This document shows positions 42,054-50,684 of a DNA stretch of 64,000 nucleotides, in pieces. The number at the start of each line of letters is the position of its first letter. Positions within the stretch are counted from its first letter, which is position 1. Source of the stretch: Streptomyces caelestis (GTDB taxonomy: Bacteria > Actinomycetota > Actinomycetes > Streptomycetales > Streptomycetaceae); assembly GCF_001279005.1 (NCBI RefSeq), contig NZ_LGCN01000001.1:248001-312000 (forward strand), read 5' to 3'. The translations under genes and the position numbers were made by a program. The notes beneath the pieces are model-generated. The model ran no database searches. It had not been told where the DNA came from and saw nothing but the letters and a program-made list of their open reading frames with translations.

Positions 42054-44656
42054 GCCAGGGCTCCGTCCGCCTCGGCGAACAACTCCACGGCCTCGTCGTC
42101 TTCTTCGTCGCTCTGCCCAGGCGTTGTGGTGATGGCGGCGGCCGCGTTCTCATCGGCGGGGATCAGCACCTTGATCCCACCGATGCGCTTGCGGAGGTCT
42201 CGGTACAGGCCCTCGCCGGCCCGCAGGGCGCGCTCGGTCTCGCTGACGTTGAGCGGGCTGAGGTTCTCGGTGATGACCTTGAGCATCTCGTCGTCAGTCG
42301 GGTCGAGGTCGAGGAACTCCAGGCAGCGCGCGGCCAGCGCCTTGCCGCGGTGGCGGAAGACGAAGATGTGGGACAGCAGCGCCCGGATCTTGTCGCCGAT
42401 CTCGGACTTCGGGCCGATGTCGTAGGGGTCGTGGCTGCCAGCGAAGGCGCCGGCGTTGTGCTTGCGGCCGTCGGCGATGAGCTCGAGCAGCAGGTTGGAG
42501 CCCTCGGCGGACGAGGTGAGCCACCAGCACTCGTCGAGGAAGACGCCGGCGAACTCGTTGGGGTCGGCGAACGCGATTTCGCGGCACAGCGCGGTCATCA
42601 GGTACATCAGCCGCCAGCCGAACCGCTTCTCGACCTCCAGGCTCGGGAGGCGGTGCTCGGAGAGCTCCTCCTTGGTGGGCAGGCCCAGGCGGTCGACGGC
42701 GAAGACGATGCTGTCGGCGTCGGTGATCCGTACGACCGGCAGCGTGGGGTCGAAGATGACGCGGCCGAGGTCCTTCTTGGCCAGCGACCGCAGCTTGCGG
42801 ACGAGCTCGGAGGCGGCGGCACGTACCGCGGCGTCGTTCGGCTCCTCCGGGTCGGGCGTGCGGGCCCGGTTGGCGAGCGTGTCCATCAGCGCGGTCATGC
42901 TCGGCTTGGGACCGAGCCGGGTGGCCTCGATCGCCTCGGCGAGGGTGATGCCCTCGATGCTCATCGAGCCGATGTCCAGGAGTGGGGTGAGGAACGACTC
43001 GGTGTAGCGGGCGGCGCGCGGGCCGCGGAAGACGCGCAGGGGATCGAGGGAGACGCCGGCGTTCTCGTCGACGTTGATGATCTGGGTCGTGCCGGGGCAC
43101 GCGTTCGCGAACCGCGACCACTCCTGCTGCGGGGTCCGGTCGATGACCAGGGCACGGCCGCGGGAGTTCCTCTGCCCGGCCCGGTGGCCGGTGGTCAGGA
43201 TCGAGTACATCGCGCACTTCATCGCCACCGACTTGCCGGAGCCGAGCTCGCCGACGAACGCGGCGGACGCGGAGGCGTTGACGCGGGGGCCGTGGGAGAA
43301 GTCAACGAGCACCGGGCGTACGCCGCCGCCGTTGAGCTGGAGGCCGAAGAGGCTGCCGGAGTCGTCGCCCAGGCCGGCGCCGCAGAACGGCATCGACATC
43401 GCGAAATCGCGGGCCAGGAGGTACTGGGTGTAGTCGAGCATCGGGCCGGGCGTCTTGGTGCCGGGCAGCATGCCGTGGAAGAGCGCGACCTGGTCGCCGG
43501 TGGGCCTCACGAGCGTGTAGTCGTTGCCGCCGAAGTGGTTGGCCAGCGACGTCGCCTTCTCGTCGGCCTCCTCGGGGGTGGTCCCCCACACGCAGGTGGC
43601 GACGGTGGCACGGATCTCGACCTCGGTGGAGGAGGCGGTGAGCCGGTCGCGGTACTCGTCCAGGGCGAGGGACGCCTTGTCGAGGGAGGCCGGCACGCCG
43701 GAGGTCTCGCCGTCGTACTCACCGCGCTGGTGCGCGAGCTCGCGCTGCTGGCGCCGGGACTTCGGCTCGGCCTTCGAGCCGGACTCGACGTGCAGACGGA
43801 CGGCCCAGTCCACGGGGAAGTTGAACTCGTCCAGCGCGGCCAGGTACTCGCTGCCGGGGAACCGGAAGGCTTCCGGCATCTCGGAGAGCACGCAGAACGC
43901 CTGGTAGGAGTCGCCGTGTTCGCTGGTGGCGCGCAGGTAGCGGCGCTTGAAAGGGTTGGTCGGGCCCTTGGAGGCCCGGGTGCCGCGGCCGCCCTCGTCC
44001 AGGATCACCTGGGTGTGGGCGGTCACCGTGTGGCCGCGACCGCGAAGACCGCGCGGTGCGCCGTCCTCGGGCAGGAGCGGCTCGCTCAGGCCCCGGCGGG
44101 CGCTGTGCCCGTAGATCCACAAGATCTCCGCCTCGGTGGCAGGCCGCATCTTGATGCCGGAGGGCCAGCCGGCGGCCAGGCGGGTCGCCTGCTCCAGGCG
44201 CTGGCGCTCCTCGGAGAGCGATATCGGGGCGACCGGCAGACCGAGCGTGCCCATCACCTCCGCCTGGAGGGAGGAGAGGACCGCCCGGGCGCTCTGCTTG
44301 AAGTCGAGGTGAGGCAACGGGACGGCGAGGAAGTCGACGCGGCCGGTGAGCTCGAGGTCCTGGAGCTGGTCGAGGACCTTCAGCGCCAGGTCGACGTACT
44401 CGGGGGAGGCGTCGAGGTCGACGCCGGCGGTCATGCGGGTGACGACCGACGCGGCGTCGACGCTCGGGCACAGGCTGAGCAGGAGGGCCTCGCCCCGCAG
44501 GGACTTGAAGAGGGACTCCAGTGCGTCCAGCCGCTCGCGCTTCGTGGACTTGGAGGCGTGGGTGTAGTTCTCGGTGTCGACGCGCCACACCGCCCACACG
44601 GTGGCGGCAGTGGTCCAGATCAGGTGGCCGCTGATGTGCCGGACGGGGAGACGCAT
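42050..44656 (-). CDS. VirB4-like T4SS ATPase
   Basis: 868 aa from ATG 44656 (MRLPVRHISG), with AAAGAAG upstream; a start at 44713 is also open. Walker A is GELGSGKS in FVGELGSGKSVAMKCAMY and Walker B is FAGVFLDECWWL, followed by ELIADGRKHNAGAFAGSHDP, the arginine-finger region typical of VirB4/TraC. The N-terminal 400 residues match the VirB4 partner-binding domain. The acidic C-terminus (QSDEEDDEAVELF) is disordered. It powers assembly of the secretion system at the inner face of the membrane. Confidence 0.92.
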   Translation of the reverse strand: MRLPVRHISGHLIWTTAATVWAVWRVDTENYTHASKSTKRERLDALESLFKSLRGEALLLSLCPSVDAASVVTRMTAGVDLDASPEYVDLALKVLDQLQDLELTGRVDFLAVPLPHLDFKQSARAVLSSLQAEVMGTLGLPVAPISLSEERQRLEQATRLAAGWPSGIKMRPATEAEILWIYGHSARRGLSEPLLPEDGAPRGLRGRGHTVTAHTQVILDEGGRGTRASKGPTNPFKRRYLRATSEHGDSYQAFCVLSEMPEAFRFPGSEYLAALDEFNFPVDWAVRLHVESGSKAEPKSRRQQRELAHQRGEYDGETSGVPASLDKASLALDEYRDRLTASSTEVEIRATVATCVWGTTPEEADEKATSLANHFGGNDYTLVRPTGDQVALFHGMLPGTKTPGPMLDYTQYLLARDFAMSMPFCGAGLGDDSGSLFGLQLNGGGVRPVLVDFSHGPRVNASASAAFVGELGSGKSVAMKCAMYSILTTGHRAGQRNSRGRALVIDRTPQQEWSRFANACPGTTQIINVDENAGVSLDPLRVFRGPRAARYTESFLTPLLDIGSMSIEGITLAEAIEATRLGPKPSMTALMDTLANRARTPDPEEPNDAAVRAAASELVRKLRSLAKKDLGRVIFDPTLPVVRITDADSIVFAVDRLGLPTKEELSEHRLPSLEVEKRFGWRLMYLMTALCREIAFADPNEFAGVFLDECWWLTSSAEGSNLLLELIADGRKHNAGAFAGSHDPYDIGPKSEIGDKIRALLSHIFVFRHRGKALAARCLEFLDLDPTDDEMLKVITENLSPLNVSETERALRAGEGLYRDLRKRIGGIKVLIPADENAAAAITTTPGQSDEEDDEAVELFAEADGALA

Positions 44657-44699
44657 GGGGTTCTTCTTTCTGTGCTGGTGGTGACGGCGGGGCGGCTGG

Positions 44700-45263
44700 T
44701 TACTGCTCGTCAAGGGAGGCGAGGAGGGCCTGCAGCCCGGTCTTCGGCTCTGGCCGGCTCGCTGCGGCCGCCGCTGGCACAGGTGCCGGGCGGGCTCTGC
44801 GCCTGGCCGCGGGTGCGGGCGCTGCAGCAGGCTGCGGGGCCGCCGCCGGGGCGGGTCGCTCGACGGACCGGACGCGCACCGTGCAGGTGGCGGTCGCCAG
44901 TCGAGGTCGAGCGACCCGCTGTGGCTTGCCGGCCAGGCGCCCCTGGGCCGGAGTGGAGGAGTAGATGAGCAGGCTGCGCACGGCGCGTGCCGGATCGCGG
45001 CCGTCGAGCCGCGCGTATCGCAGCACCCAGGCCAGGCCCCAGGGGATCAGCGCCATGAGGATGAAGTTCATGGCGCCGAAGTGGGCCCACAGATCCTTCG
45101 TCATGACGAGGAGCCCGAAGGTGATCACCATGGTCATGACCTGGGTGATCGTGTAGGGCCCTCCCGGGAGCCGGCCGGCTCCCGGGAGCTTGCCGATGAC
45201 GAGTGGGTGCTTACGGGCTCGCGTGTACGAGTGCCCGATCAGCTCCTCCTCCGAGGCGCTCAC
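44700..45263 (-). CDS. VirB3-like two-pass membrane protein
   Basis: 187 aa from GTG, overlapping the upstream stop (GTGA). Two hydrophobic segments lie at about residues 38-60 (TITQVMTMVITFGLLVMTKDL) and 66-85 (FILMALIPWGLAWVLRYARL). A 90-residue proline/alanine-rich tail follows. Small two-pass proteins directly before VirB4 are usually VirB3/TcpE equivalents. Assignment is by position and topology. Confidence 0.7.
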   Translation of the reverse strand: MSASEEELIGHSYTRARKHPLVIGKLPGAGRLPGGPYTITQVMTMVITFGLLVMTKDLWAHFGAMNFILMALIPWGLAWVLRYARLDGRDPARAVRSLLIYSSTPAQGRLAGKPQRVARPRLATATCTVRVRSVERPAPAAAPQPAAAPAPAARRRARPAPVPAAAAASRPEPKTGLQALLASLDEQ

Positions 45264-45604
45264 GAGACCTGCCAGCCCTCACCCGCCATAGCGGGGGCGT
45301 CACCGGCGACGTGGAACCTGGAGGCTGCCGCGGCCCCGGTGTCGTTGATCTCGGATCCGACCTTGGTCTGCAGGACGTTGAGGTTGCTGATCCCCCAGAG
45401 CACGAGGGCGGCCAGGACGAAGGCGACGAGGGTGCCGACGAAGGAGCGGGTCTTCCACCAGGCCATCAGCACGGCGATGATCGCCATGAGGGCGGCCACG
45501 GTGAGGACCAGTGCACGGACCTGCCCCGTCTTGGTGTTGGCCCAGTCGAGGACGTCGCCGGCGAGGACAACGTGGTGGGGGTTGGCGGCTGCCAGGGTGT
45601 GCAT
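45260..45604 (-). CDS. VirB2/TrbC-like pilin candidate
   Basis: 114 aa with GAGGAATCG upstream. Two hydrophobic helices (ALVLTVAALMAIIAVLMAWW and VGTLVAFVLAALVLWGI) separated by a short basic loop (KTRSF) match the size and topology of VirB2 pilins and their Gram-positive equivalents. No signal peptide is obvious. It lies next to the VirB3- and VirB4-like genes. Confidence 0.6.
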   Translation of the reverse strand: MHTLAAANPHHVVLAGDVLDWANTKTGQVRALVLTVAALMAIIAVLMAWWKTRSFVGTLVAFVLAALVLWGISNLNVLQTKVGSEINDTGAAAASRFHVAGDAPAMAGEGWQVS

Positions 45605-45621
45605 GAACGATTCCTCTTTCT

Positions 45622-46746
45622 TCAGGAGTGCGACGGCGACGGCGAGTCAGATGCCGTAGCTGCGTCAGGGCTCGTGGTGGTGTGCGGCGCCGCCGACGGC
45701 GGGCTGCTCGCGCGGATGGCCGGGGCGTCGTCGACGGAGGCGACCTCCCAGCGGCCGGCGCGGGACTTGAGGGTGAGTGCGTAGCTCAGCGATGCCGGGC
45801 TGCCGGCCTGGTCGGTGGCGTCGACCTGGACCAGTTGGTGCAGCACCGTGCCGTCGGCTGGCACCTTCTGCTGGCCCGGGCCGGACGAGTCGTCCTGGAC
45901 GCCGGTCACCTTCACCGCGGCGTACGGCGCAGGGGTGATCGGCTGCAGTCGGGTGCCGGGCGAGGTGTAGCGGTCGAGCTCGGTCGTACCGGTCAGGTAG
46001 GCGGTCAGGAACCCGCGCGCGGTCTCGACCGACGGGTCCGCACTGCTCGACCCGCGGTCGGTCTCGTACGCCAGGCCGCCCGGCTTGAGTGCGGCAGGCG
46101 CGGCCACCTGCGCCGGCAGCGATGTCGCCACGTAGCCGGCAGGGGCAGCGCCTTGTGCGGTTCCGCCGGCGCCGGCCGGGCCGGTGGCCTGGATGCCGAC
46201 GCGGAAGTACTGGACGCCCAGCCGCGTGGACTTGCCTTTGTCGTCGTGGGCGGTGACGTCGGCGGCAACGGTGATGGACCAGTAGCCGGGCTGAACCTCG
46301 CGGGATGCGATCACGGTGGACTGCGTGGCCGTGCGGGTCCCGGGCTTGACCGCGAGCGCGACGGAGCCGGAGTAGTACGGCGCCAGGTCCCGCTCGGTTC
46401 CCTGGCCGGCCTGCAGGTAGGCGGCGACGAACAGCTCGGCGAAGCCGGCCGGCCCGACCGGCGACGCCGGCGTCGCCGTGGCGACAGGCTTGGCCGCGCC
46501 CTGGGCCGGAGCGGACGAGGAGAGGAACGCGAGCGCTCCGAGAACCGGGCCGGAGACAACGAGCACCCAGACCCCGGCGCTGACCAGGCGGGAGAGCCCG
46601 GCCATCTGGGCCGTGCTGGTCTTCCACCCGGTCTCGTCCGGCTCGTCCGCCGACGTCTCCTGAAGCTCCTCGACCTCCTCGTCCCAGACCTCCGCCTCGA
46701 CGAGGTGCTTCTTGGCCGCCTTGCGCTGCCGACGCGGCCGCTTCAC
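45622..46746 (-). CDS. TcpC/VirB8-like conjugation protein
   Basis: 374 aa from GTG 46746, with GGAGGG upstream and a GTGA overlap with the previous stop. A basic and acidic cytoplasmic region (1-50) precedes one membrane segment (RLVSAGVWVLVVSGPVLGALAFL). Two NTF2-like domains follow (AGFAELFVAAYLQAGQ...; ETARGFLTAYLTGTTELDRY...LTLKSRAGRWEVASVDD). A single-pass protein with two NTF2-like domains is the TcpC layout; TcpC-type proteins scaffold Gram-positive T4SS. Confidence 0.8.
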   Translation of the reverse strand: MKRPRRQRKAAKKHLVEAEVWDEEVEELQETSADEPDETGWKTSTAQMAGLSRLVSAGVWVLVVSGPVLGALAFLSSSAPAQGAAKPVATATPASPVGPAGFAELFVAAYLQAGQGTERDLAPYYSGSVALAVKPGTRTATQSTVIASREVQPGYWSITVAADVTAHDDKGKSTRLGVQYFRVGIQATGPAGAGGTAQGAAPAGYVATSLPAQVAAPAALKPGGLAYETDRGSSSADPSVETARGFLTAYLTGTTELDRYTSPGTRLQPITPAPYAAVKVTGVQDDSSGPGQQKVPADGTVLHQLVQVDATDQAGSPASLSYALTLKSRAGRWEVASVDDAPAIRASSPPSAAPHTTTSPDAATASDSPSPSHS

Positions 46747-47018
46747 GAAGCCCTCCGCAGTGCCTGGACGGTCAGGACCGTCGAGATGCGCTCCTTGAGC
46801 TGGTCCGGCGTGCGCTGCAGCAGCACATCCCACGACGCCAGAGAGGCCTCCGACTCCCTGTCGAGGAAGGCGCGCATCTGCTCGTGCAGGTCACGGTCCA
46901 TCGGCCGGCTCACCAGAGCAGCGGCGATCTTGGTCAGCTCGCGCGAAGCACGGGCCACACGGGCCTCATCGGCGTCGAGCAGCTGTCGGCCGGTGCCGGC
47001 CGGGGACATCGTGGTCAC
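46743..47018 (-). CDS. Hypothetical helical protein, first gene of the T4SS operon
   Basis: 91 aa from GTG 47018 with GGGAGAACC upstream. Entirely helical and soluble (ADEARVARASRELTKIAAALVSRPMDRDLHEQMRAFLDRESEASLASWDVLLQRT). It is the first frame after P2 copy C. It could be a regulator or chaperone of the transfer operon; no family recognised. Confidence 0.65.
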   Translation of the reverse strand: MTTMSPAGTGRQLLDADEARVARASRELTKIAAALVSRPMDRDLHEQMRAFLDRESEASLASWDVLLQRTPDQLKERISTVLTVQALRRAS

Positions 47019-47093
47019 GTCGGTTCTCCCGGAGTCGAGAAGAGTGGGGGTGGGTGTTCAGGTGGGGCTGGACCGATCTGGCGGCCCTCTCGC

Positions 47094-47127
47094 CTGCTAC
47101 AGGTGTTGAGGAAGCGCGCGGTGTGAC
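47094..47127 (-). promoter_or_regulatory. P2 element, copy C
   Basis: Leftward GTCACAC (47121-47127), 16 nt, ACCTGTAGCAG (47094-47104), with GAAAAAATTTCAGCCCGAC upstream. It starts the eight-gene T4SS operon (47018 down to 37442). Confidence 0.85.
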
Positions 47128-47158
47128 AGTCGGGCTGAAATTTTTTCGGGCGATTTCC

Positions 47159-47185
47159 GCCGGCGCCCTTCCGACGGGCGCCGGC
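47159..47185. terminator. Terminator of the sigma-like gene
   Basis: GCCGGCGCCC (47159-47168) and GGGCGCCGGC (47176-47185), 5 nt past the stop at 47191. It separates the sigma-like gene from P2 copy C. Confidence 0.7.
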
Positions 47186-47190
47186 AGCTC

Positions 47191-48141
47191 TCAGGCCGCG
47201 GCGCGGTACTGCGAGAGGTCCGACTTCGCGCGCAGCGTGCGTACGGCACGGCTGGCGTGCTGCCGCAGCAGGTCTCCCTCGTGGCCCATGGACCGGGTGG
47301 TCATGTGGCGCTGGTTGGGGCGCTGCGAGGTGGACAGGTAGTACCGGGCGATGCGCTGCGCCTCGAGCTCCTTGAGCGCTCCGACCTCCACCGCCCACAG
47401 CAGCAGGTCGAGGACCTCGGTCCGTGTCTCGTGACGCGACAGGGCCGGCTCGTCGACGTCGACGAGCTCCATCTGGGCGGCCCGCATCAGCAGGTCGGCG
47501 AGCTCGACCGTGCGGTGGGGGGTGTCGGGGTCCTCGCTGGAGACGACGTGCGTGTATCGGGTGTGGTGCTCGGCTGCGGCCAGCGGGGCGACACCGGAGG
47601 CGAACTCCTGGACCTCCTCGATGTCGTCGAGACAGGCGGCCAGGGTGCGGCGGGCGAGCTGCAGGGTGTCGAGGGCGAGGTTGTTGAAGATCCGCCGCGG
47701 CCGCCGGTCGAGCGGGTAGGTGCGGACGACCTCGAAGGCGGCGCCGAACACGGCCGCGCACACGTCGTCCCACGGCAGGCCGGTACGGCGCTGGGTCTTG
47801 GCCATGAGGATCGCCTTGGGCAGCAGGACCCGGACCGTGATCCTCCACGCGAGGTGGGCATCGAAGCCGACCTCGGCGGCCCGCTCGACCAGCAGGTGCA
47901 TCACGCGGTCGTGCTGGTCGAACTCGCCGCGGCGGTGGAGGTCGGAGATCTTGTCCACGACGTCCTGGGGCGTTGCTGCTCCGGCGAGCTCGGCGTGCTC
48001 CTCCGCCCAGGCGGCCACCCGGTCGGCGGCCCTCAGGTCGCGGCAGAGCACGTCCCAGTCGCGGTTCATCAGGGAGATCGTGGTGTAGCGGGTCACGGAC
48101 TCGGAGGAGTCGGTTGCCGGGGTGTGCTGGGTGGTGGCCAC
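47191..48141 (-). CDS. Sigma-factor-like protein of the transfer region
   Basis: 316 aa from GTG 48141 (VATTQHTPAT), with AAAGGACGG upstream; the frame stays open to 48243. Residues 130-200 resemble sigma region 2 (TGLPWDDVCAAVFGAAFEVVRTYPLDRRPRRIFNNLALDTLQLARR). The C-terminus resembles region 4: LDLLLWAVEVGALKELEAQRIARYYLS, then MGHEGDLLRQHASRAVRTLR. The match is to pattern only and it may instead be another HTH regulator. It lies directly upstream of P2-C and could direct RNA polymerase to P2. Confidence 0.5.
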   Translation of the reverse strand: MATTQHTPATDSSESVTRYTTISLMNRDWDVLCRDLRAADRVAAWAEEHAELAGAATPQDVVDKISDLHRRGEFDQHDRVMHLLVERAAEVGFDAHLAWRITVRVLLPKAILMAKTQRRTGLPWDDVCAAVFGAAFEVVRTYPLDRRPRRIFNNLALDTLQLARRTLAACLDDIEEVQEFASGVAPLAAAEHHTRYTHVVSSEDPDTPHRTVELADLLMRAAQMELVDVDEPALSRHETRTEVLDLLLWAVEVGALKELEAQRIARYYLSTSQRPNQRHMTTRSMGHEGDLLRQHASRAVRTLRAKSDLSQYRAAA

Positions 48142-48198
48142 GTCCGTGTCCGTCCTTTCGCGCCATCTGGTCTCGATGGCGCTCACACTCCCGACACC

Positions 48199-48247
48199 CC
48201 CCTTGACCGCGGTCTGACCGCTCTCGCGGCGTGACGAGGTCAAGGGG
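48199..48247. repeat. Palindrome 1 of the CAAGGGG family
   Basis: CCCCTTGACC (48199-48208) and GGTCAAGGGG (48238-48247), separated by 29 nt. It lies just upstream of the sigma-like gene and may be part of its control region. Confidence 0.6.
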
Positions 48248-48702
48248 AAACGGGCCCTGGCACCTGAGTGGCCCAGGTGGGCAAGGGGGCCGTGGTCAAG
48301 GGGTGGGCGGAGTGGTCAAGGGGATGGACGCCCACCGGGTGAGGTGGACGGAGGTGCGCGCCCACTCCGGCTGGGGCCAGGGTGGAGTGGACGGACTTCG
48401 GCGCCGGTTCCATCCACCGGCTTGGATGGAGTCCACTGAGTGGATGGCCCGCGCCCCTCCTCGCGGGGCTTGCGCACGCCCACGCGGTGGCCACCCAGTG
48501 GGCTCGGCGCTCCTACCCATCGCCATCGCGATGGACCCCATCGCCAGCTCGGGTGGAGACCTGCGCCCCGCCATCACATCCGGACGTCGTTCCGTACCCC
48601 TCCGGTGCGCGAAGGGAGAGACACTTCCGGCTCCATTGGACCGGCCGCCCGCACCTGCCGTGCAGTGCGCCAGCCTCTGCGGTTCTGGGTTGGGAACGCC
48701 CG

Positions 48703-48746
48703 TGCTGTTTCCCCTTGACCTGGGCCGAGGTCAAGGGGAAACAGCA
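48703..48746. repeat. Palindrome 2, 19-bp perfect arms
   Basis: Arms 48703-48721 and 48728-48746 around the loop GGGCCG. Each arm holds TTTCCCCTTGACC. The same core with the same loop recurs at 50743 and 51484. Confidence 0.8.
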
Positions 48747-49130
48747 GAGGCGCAGGCCCGTGGTCAAGGGGCGGAAGGGGGGCCGGCCAAGGGGGTGGGA
48801 AGGACAGAGGAGGCATCACCAGAAGCCGCCTGCCTGAGACCCACTCCGGGTGGTGGCACATGCCGCTCCCCGCCTCCTCCACCGTGCGTCATCGATGGAT
48901 GCCACCGGTGCACCGGGTTGGATGGAGCCCACTGCGTGGGTGGACAAGACCCGGTCCATCGGGTTTCGTCGACCAGATGGTGCGGGCCGATGGACGACAT
49001 GCAATGGGTGGGTGGCTTTCCACCGAGTGGGCTCCATCAGACCGCGGAGCACTGGATGGAGCCCCCTCAGTACGCAGCGCCCGCGGTGGGAGTGGACCGC
49101 GAGTTGCCGGCGTGGTCCCCCGGAACGTGT

Positions 49131-49162
49131 GGAGGCCCGCCCCGATGCCGGGGCGGGCCTCC
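49131..49162. terminator. Terminator after the 49179 gene
   Basis: GGAGGCCCGCCCC (49131-49143) and GGGGCGGGCCTCC (49150-49162), 16 nt past the stop. Confidence 0.7.
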
Positions 49163-49178
49163 GTCGGTTGTCCGCCAT

Positions 49179-49958
49179 TCACATCTCGGCGGCGTGCTTC
49201 TCACCCTTCGCCGTCAGTTCGACATCCAGCTCGTCGCTGCGGCGGGTCACGCTGACCAACTTCTCCTTCGAGAGCTTCTCGATGACCTCATCGGGGATCT
49301 GCGCCTCGCCGGTCGCGGAGGCCTTCAGCTCCACCACGAAGGCACGGCCCTCTCCGCTCGTGACGACGAGCTGGTCCCCCTGCTCCGCCCAGCCCACGGT
49401 CGCGCGGGAGTGGGCGGCCTGTGCATCCCGGAGCGCCGCAAGCAGAACCTTCTCCGCCTCGGTCAGGACGACGGGCTTCGCCGGACGGCCTCCCTTGCGG
49501 TCCCAGCGCTGCCCGAAGGCCTGTACCTGCTCCTTCACGTAGACCGGTCCGGACTTCAGGATGGCGACCGCAGGGGGAAAGTCGTCGCGCTTGGTGAGCT
49601 GTCCAGCGCGGCCCCGGGTGACGCCGAAGAGTTCGGCGATCTCGCCGACGCCGGCGAGTGCCGGGACGTCCTTCTCGGCGTTGCGGCGGTCCAGTTCGGC
49701 TTCGGTGATGGCTTCGACGCCCACAACGGGGGCGGTGACGCCGAGGTCCTTCAGGGCAGCGGAGACGGTCTTCAGGCCGGTGTCGACGGCCTGCCGGGCG
49801 GTGGAGGCCTCTACGAAGATGCGCACGGACAGGTTGCCGTTGGGAGCGGTGCCGACGGCGGGATGGGCGGTGGCAAGCCGGTCGTGCAGGTCGTCGTAGA
49901 GGTCGTCCGGAGCATCGCAGCAGCCGAGCTCGACGTAGATGCTCCATGCCTGGGTCAT
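49179..49958 (-). CDS. DNA-binding protein with MerR/AlpA-like HTH beside hicA
   Basis: 259 aa with GGAGACG before ATG. Residues 1-90 are an alpha/beta domain (AWSIYVELGCCDAPDDLYDDLHDRLATAHP). Residues 100-150 carry an HTH and wing (VGEIAELFGVTRGRAGQLTKRDDFPPAVAILKSGPVYVKEQVQAFGQRW). The C-terminal part is alpha/beta (DQLVVTSGEGRAFVVELKAS). It lies downstream of the HicA-like gene, but a strong hairpin separates the two. It may act as antitoxin or regulator, or bind the repeats on either side. It is much larger than a typical HicB. Confidence 0.7.
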   Translation of the reverse strand: MTQAWSIYVELGCCDAPDDLYDDLHDRLATAHPAVGTAPNGNLSVRIFVEASTARQAVDTGLKTVSAALKDLGVTAPVVGVEAITEAELDRRNAEKDVPALAGVGEIAELFGVTRGRAGQLTKRDDFPPAVAILKSGPVYVKEQVQAFGQRWDRKGGRPAKPVVLTEAEKVLLAALRDAQAAHSRATVGWAEQGDQLVVTSGEGRAFVVELKASATGEAQIPDEVIEKLSKEKLVSVTRRSDELDVELTAKGEKHAAEM

Positions 49959-49990
49959 GATCGTCTCCAGTTCTCGGTGGGGGCGGTTGG

Positions 49991-50020
49991 GGGGCCCGCC
50001 CGGTTTGCCGGGCGGGCCCC
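49991..50020. terminator. Hairpin between hicA and the 49179 gene
   Basis: GGGGCCCGCCCGG (49991-50003), loop TTTG, CCGGGCGGGCCCC (50008-50020), 6 nt past the hicA stop. It could terminate or attenuate transcription into the downstream gene. Confidence 0.7.
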
Positions 50021-50025
50021 GTGGT

Positions 50026-50220
50026 CTACGGGGTGTATCCGTGCCGCTTGAGGGCGGCGATGCAGTTCTTCAGGCTGCGTGGGTCAGACGGCGTGCCCGG
50101 CAGTGTGGTGACTCGAACGCTGCCCTTCTTCACCAGCCAATGGCCGCCCTTAGTCGGGGTGGCCTCGAAGCCCTGAGCCTTCAGCTTCTTGATGAGCTGC
50201 CGGACGTCCTTGCTGTTCAT
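50026..50220 (-). CDS. hicA: HicA-family mRNA interferase toxin
   Basis: 64 aa: a compact double-stranded-RNA-binding-like fold with LIKKLKAQGFEATPTKGGHWLVKK (catalytic His in GGHW), then RVTTLPGTPSDPRSLKNCIAALKRHGY. This matches HicA/YcfA toxins, which cut mRNA. No standard HicB follows; the nearest partner is the 259-aa HTH protein. The promoter region has repeated CCCTAAAC and an inverted repeat, consistent with autoregulation. Confidence 0.75.
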   Translation of the reverse strand: MNSKDVRQLIKKLKAQGFEATPTKGGHWLVKKGSVRVTTLPGTPSDPRSLKNCIAALKRHGYTP

Positions 50221-50237
50221 CCAACTTACCCCAAATC

Positions 50238-50295
50238 CCTAAACACCGTCTAGAGATACTCTGGCATAAACCCTAAACGATGTCAAGGGTTTATG
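50238..50295 (-). promoter_or_regulatory. hicA promoter and operator
   Basis: Leftward TTGACA at 50281-50286, with a weak -10 (CAGAGTAT region, 50256-50263). CATAAACCCT (50265-50274) and AGGGTTTATG (50286-50295) form an inverted repeat over the -35 and spacer. CCCTAAAC also occurs at 50238 and 50271. A repressor bound here would block the promoter. The region is clearly A/T-richer than its surroundings. Confidence 0.6.
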
Positions 50296-50684
50296 AGTCT
50301 AGGGCTCGGCCCGCTCCGGGTGTCTGGGTGAGCAGGAGGGCCATGGTCAAGGGCGGGCGGAGTGGGCAAGGGGCGTCCACTGGGCGGGTGGATGGGGGTG
50401 TGGCCGCACTCCGACCAGGGGCAGGAGTGGAGGCCACTGGCAGTGGATGGAGCCCACCGAGTGGATGGACCGCGCCTCTGTCGCGGCGCTCGCGTACGTC
50501 CATGTGGTGGCCACCCAGTGGGCTCGGTGCTCCCACATCCACCCATCCACCCATCGCGATGGACGCCATCGAAGGCTCGGGCTGCCGCCATCGCCGCCGG
50601 GGCGCTCGGTGCGTGCCGGGGATGAAGCCCTGCGGCCACGATGCTCATCCGCAGGTTGGTCCCAGCAGATCGACCCACGGCTCG

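Larger units (their letters stand above)
48142..49130. repeat. Iteron-rich region 1
   Basis: Noncoding, with TCAAGGGG or its complement at about 48201, 48240, 48296, 48316, 48711, 48731 and 48764, plus close variants. Motifs of the type CCACTGAGTGG/CCACCCAGTGG with flanking GGATGG recur (about 48440, 48495, 48930, 49020). Several long frames cross this region but they follow the repeats and have no ribosome sites. Candidate replication origin or partition array. Confidence 0.7.

Noticed and set aside
39102..42425. A 1107-aa rightward open frame opposite the VirB6- and VirB4-like genes
   Set aside because: It is antisense to clear T4SS genes, has no ribosome site, and is glycine/arginine-rich because it mirrors their GC-rich codons.
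48231..50051. A 606-aa rightward frame and several others in 48.2-52.3 kb
   Set aside because: They run through the repeat arrays and across the opposite strand of the 49179 gene. Their peptides are made of repeated motifs such as PTEWMD, as expected from translated repeats.
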